A stretch of DNA of 64,000 bases. It comes from Grimontia celer. GTDB taxonomy: Bacteria > Pseudomonadota > Gammaproteobacteria > Enterobacterales > Vibrionaceae. Position 1 is the stretch's first letter, and each line of letters starts with the position of its first letter. The stretch lies in the NCBI RefSeq assembly GCF_900055185.1, contig NZ_FIZX01000002.1, forward strand, positions 1,368,586 to 1,432,585. The letters are read 5' to 3'. Below, one piece after another: positions 63,327-64,000 of this stretch. The translations under genes and the position numbers were made by a program. A model generated the notes under the pieces. That model saw only the letters and a list, made by a program, of their open reading frames with translations, was not told the DNA's origin and did no database searches.

Positions 63327-64000
63327 TCACGAATTGGCATTTCTACTTTTCAATAACCACTTATAGATTTCCGACACCTCGTCATAAAACTCGGGGGGAA
63401 TCTCCCTTCCTATTCGGACTTTCTTGTATAGTGCGCGCGCAAGTGGAATATTGGGTCTCATTTTAATTCGATGTTCTTGCGCGATTTCTTTGATAGCCTC
63501 AGCGATTGGCCCTTTGCCTTTTGAGACCACTTTCGGCGCCGTCATCTTTTCTTCATCATATTTCAGTGCAATGGCAATATGTGTTGGGTTAGTAATCACT
63601 ACATCTGCATTGGAAACATTCGTCAGAGAACCTACCTTAGAACGGAGTTCCCTTTGCAATTGTCGGCGCTTCTGTTTTATTTCCTGATCGCCTTCCTGAT
63701 TCTTATACTGATCTTTGAGTTCTTTTTTAGTCATTCTCATTTCTTTTCCGAATGACCAGCTCTGAAAAATAAAATCAAACAATGTAAAAGGAAGAATTGT
63801 AAGTATAAAAAGCGCCACTGTTTTACCAAGTAAAACCTGTGTTCTTTCAAGAATCAGCCAAACTGATAATCCAGCATTATCTGGAATGTAGAAAACTTCA
63901 TCATAAAATAAATACCAAGCCATCACAGATACAAAGCTTAGCCTGAGAATATTTTTCCCCAGTTCAAAAAGAGATTTTATAGAAAAGAGCTTTTTCAATC
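63327..64000 (-). CDS. flhB: Export switch protein FlhB (5' partial, cut by the window edge)
   Basis: About 224 C-terminal residues; the frame stays open to the right edge and the first residue that looks like a start is an internal TTG, so roughly 120-150 N-terminal residues lie outside. Visible parts are two membrane segments, the linker helix (FGKEMRMTKKELKDQYKNQEGD), the autocleavage site NPTH in VVITNPTHIAIALKY, and the C-terminal cytosolic domain (HRIKMRPNIPLARALYKKVRIG). FlhB switches export from rod/hook to later substrates. Since self-cleavage at NPTH is conserved, a substrate switch is expected, which is notable if no filament is made. Confidence 0.95.
   Translation of the reverse strand, partial: LKKLFSIKSLFELGKNILRLSFVSVMAWYLFYDEVFYIPDNAGLSVWLILERTQVLLGKTVALFILTILPFTLFDFIFQSWSFGKEMRMTKKELKDQYKNQEGDQEIKQKRRQLQRELRSKVGSLTNVSNADVVITNPTHIAIALKYDEEKMTAPKVVSKGKGPIAEAIKEIAQEHRIKMRPNIPLARALYKKVRIGREIPPEFYDEVSEIYKWLLKSRNANS

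Noticed and set aside
47581-64000. Classification as a virulence injectisome
   Set aside because: FlgE, FlgF, FlgG, FlgH, FlgI and FlgA are present, and there is no secretin, needle or translocon gene. The system is flagellar in type.
47581-64000. Classification as the standard vibrio lateral flagellum
   Set aside because: Gene order, reduced FliG and FliM, and absence of lateral flagellin, cap and motor genes within the window do not fit. The part beyond the right edge is unseen, so this rejection is provisional.

Overview
The window is about 64 kb of chromosome from a marine gammaproteobacterium, most likely a member of the Vibrionaceae. This is inferred from the mix of c-di-GMP and chemotaxis genes, the style of the metabolic genes, and one 84-bp palindromic element (8127-8210) of a kind I associate with Vibrio-group genomes. 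No rRNA, tRNA or CRISPR array was recognised.

Region 1 (1-19.9 kb) is ordinary chromosomal housekeeping and signalling. It holds a dCache-GGDEF-EAL protein cut by the left edge, a J-domain/DUF1266 pair, a DUF218 protein, an ABC1-family kinase, YjdM, a chemoreceptor, a PTS-EIIC/EAL fusion, a HAD/GNAT/DUF1330 group, a patatin phospholipase, an agmatinase-family enzyme, an alpha/beta hydrolase and a DUF523 protein.

Region 2 (18.8-29.2 kb) is a carbohydrate locus. A LacI-family regulator faces a 1152-residue GH94-type phosphorylase and a five-gene peptide/oligosaccharide-type ABC importer. Near-identical palindromes centred on GAAAGCGCTTTC lie in front of the phosphorylase and the binding protein, with a degenerate copy before lacI. 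The locus is therefore probably one LacI regulon that imports a beta-glucan-like oligosaccharide and cleaves it phosphorolytically.

Region 3 (29.4-31.5 kb) has a LysR regulator divergent from a DUF5519 gene, then about 650 bp of non-coding DNA with a tandem repeat and a possible gene remnant.

Region 4 (31.5-46.8 kb) is one giant gene for a 4963-residue YD-repeat (Rhs/Tc-like) protein. About 1200 residues of helical/coiled-coil sequence interrupt the YD shell. The protein ends in a LysM domain, a hydrophobic Gly/Ala-rich stretch and a PD-(D/E)xK-like nuclease toxin tip, followed by an Imm70-like immunity gene.

Region 5 (47.0-64.0 kb) is a single tight minus-strand operon for a reduced flagellar-type type III secretion system: flhB, flhA, flgFGAHI, flgBC, fliEFGHIJK, flgDE, fliMNOP, a short sigma-28-like factor and a TPR protein. 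Rod, P/L rings, hook, MS ring, ATPase and export gate are present. FliG, however, is only about 127 residues and cannot hold the torque-generating domain, FliM lacks the CheY-binding peptide, FlgH has no lipobox, and no filament, hook-associated, stator or chemotaxis gene is in the window. The gene order resembles the fla/che order of Firmicutes and Deltaproteobacteria, not the usual gammaproteobacterial flagellar loci.

The most interesting hypothesis is that this is a non-rotary flagellum-derived secretion machine with its own sigma factor, linked to a giant signal-peptide-less toxin. The linkage is seen in the sequence; the functional connection is inference.
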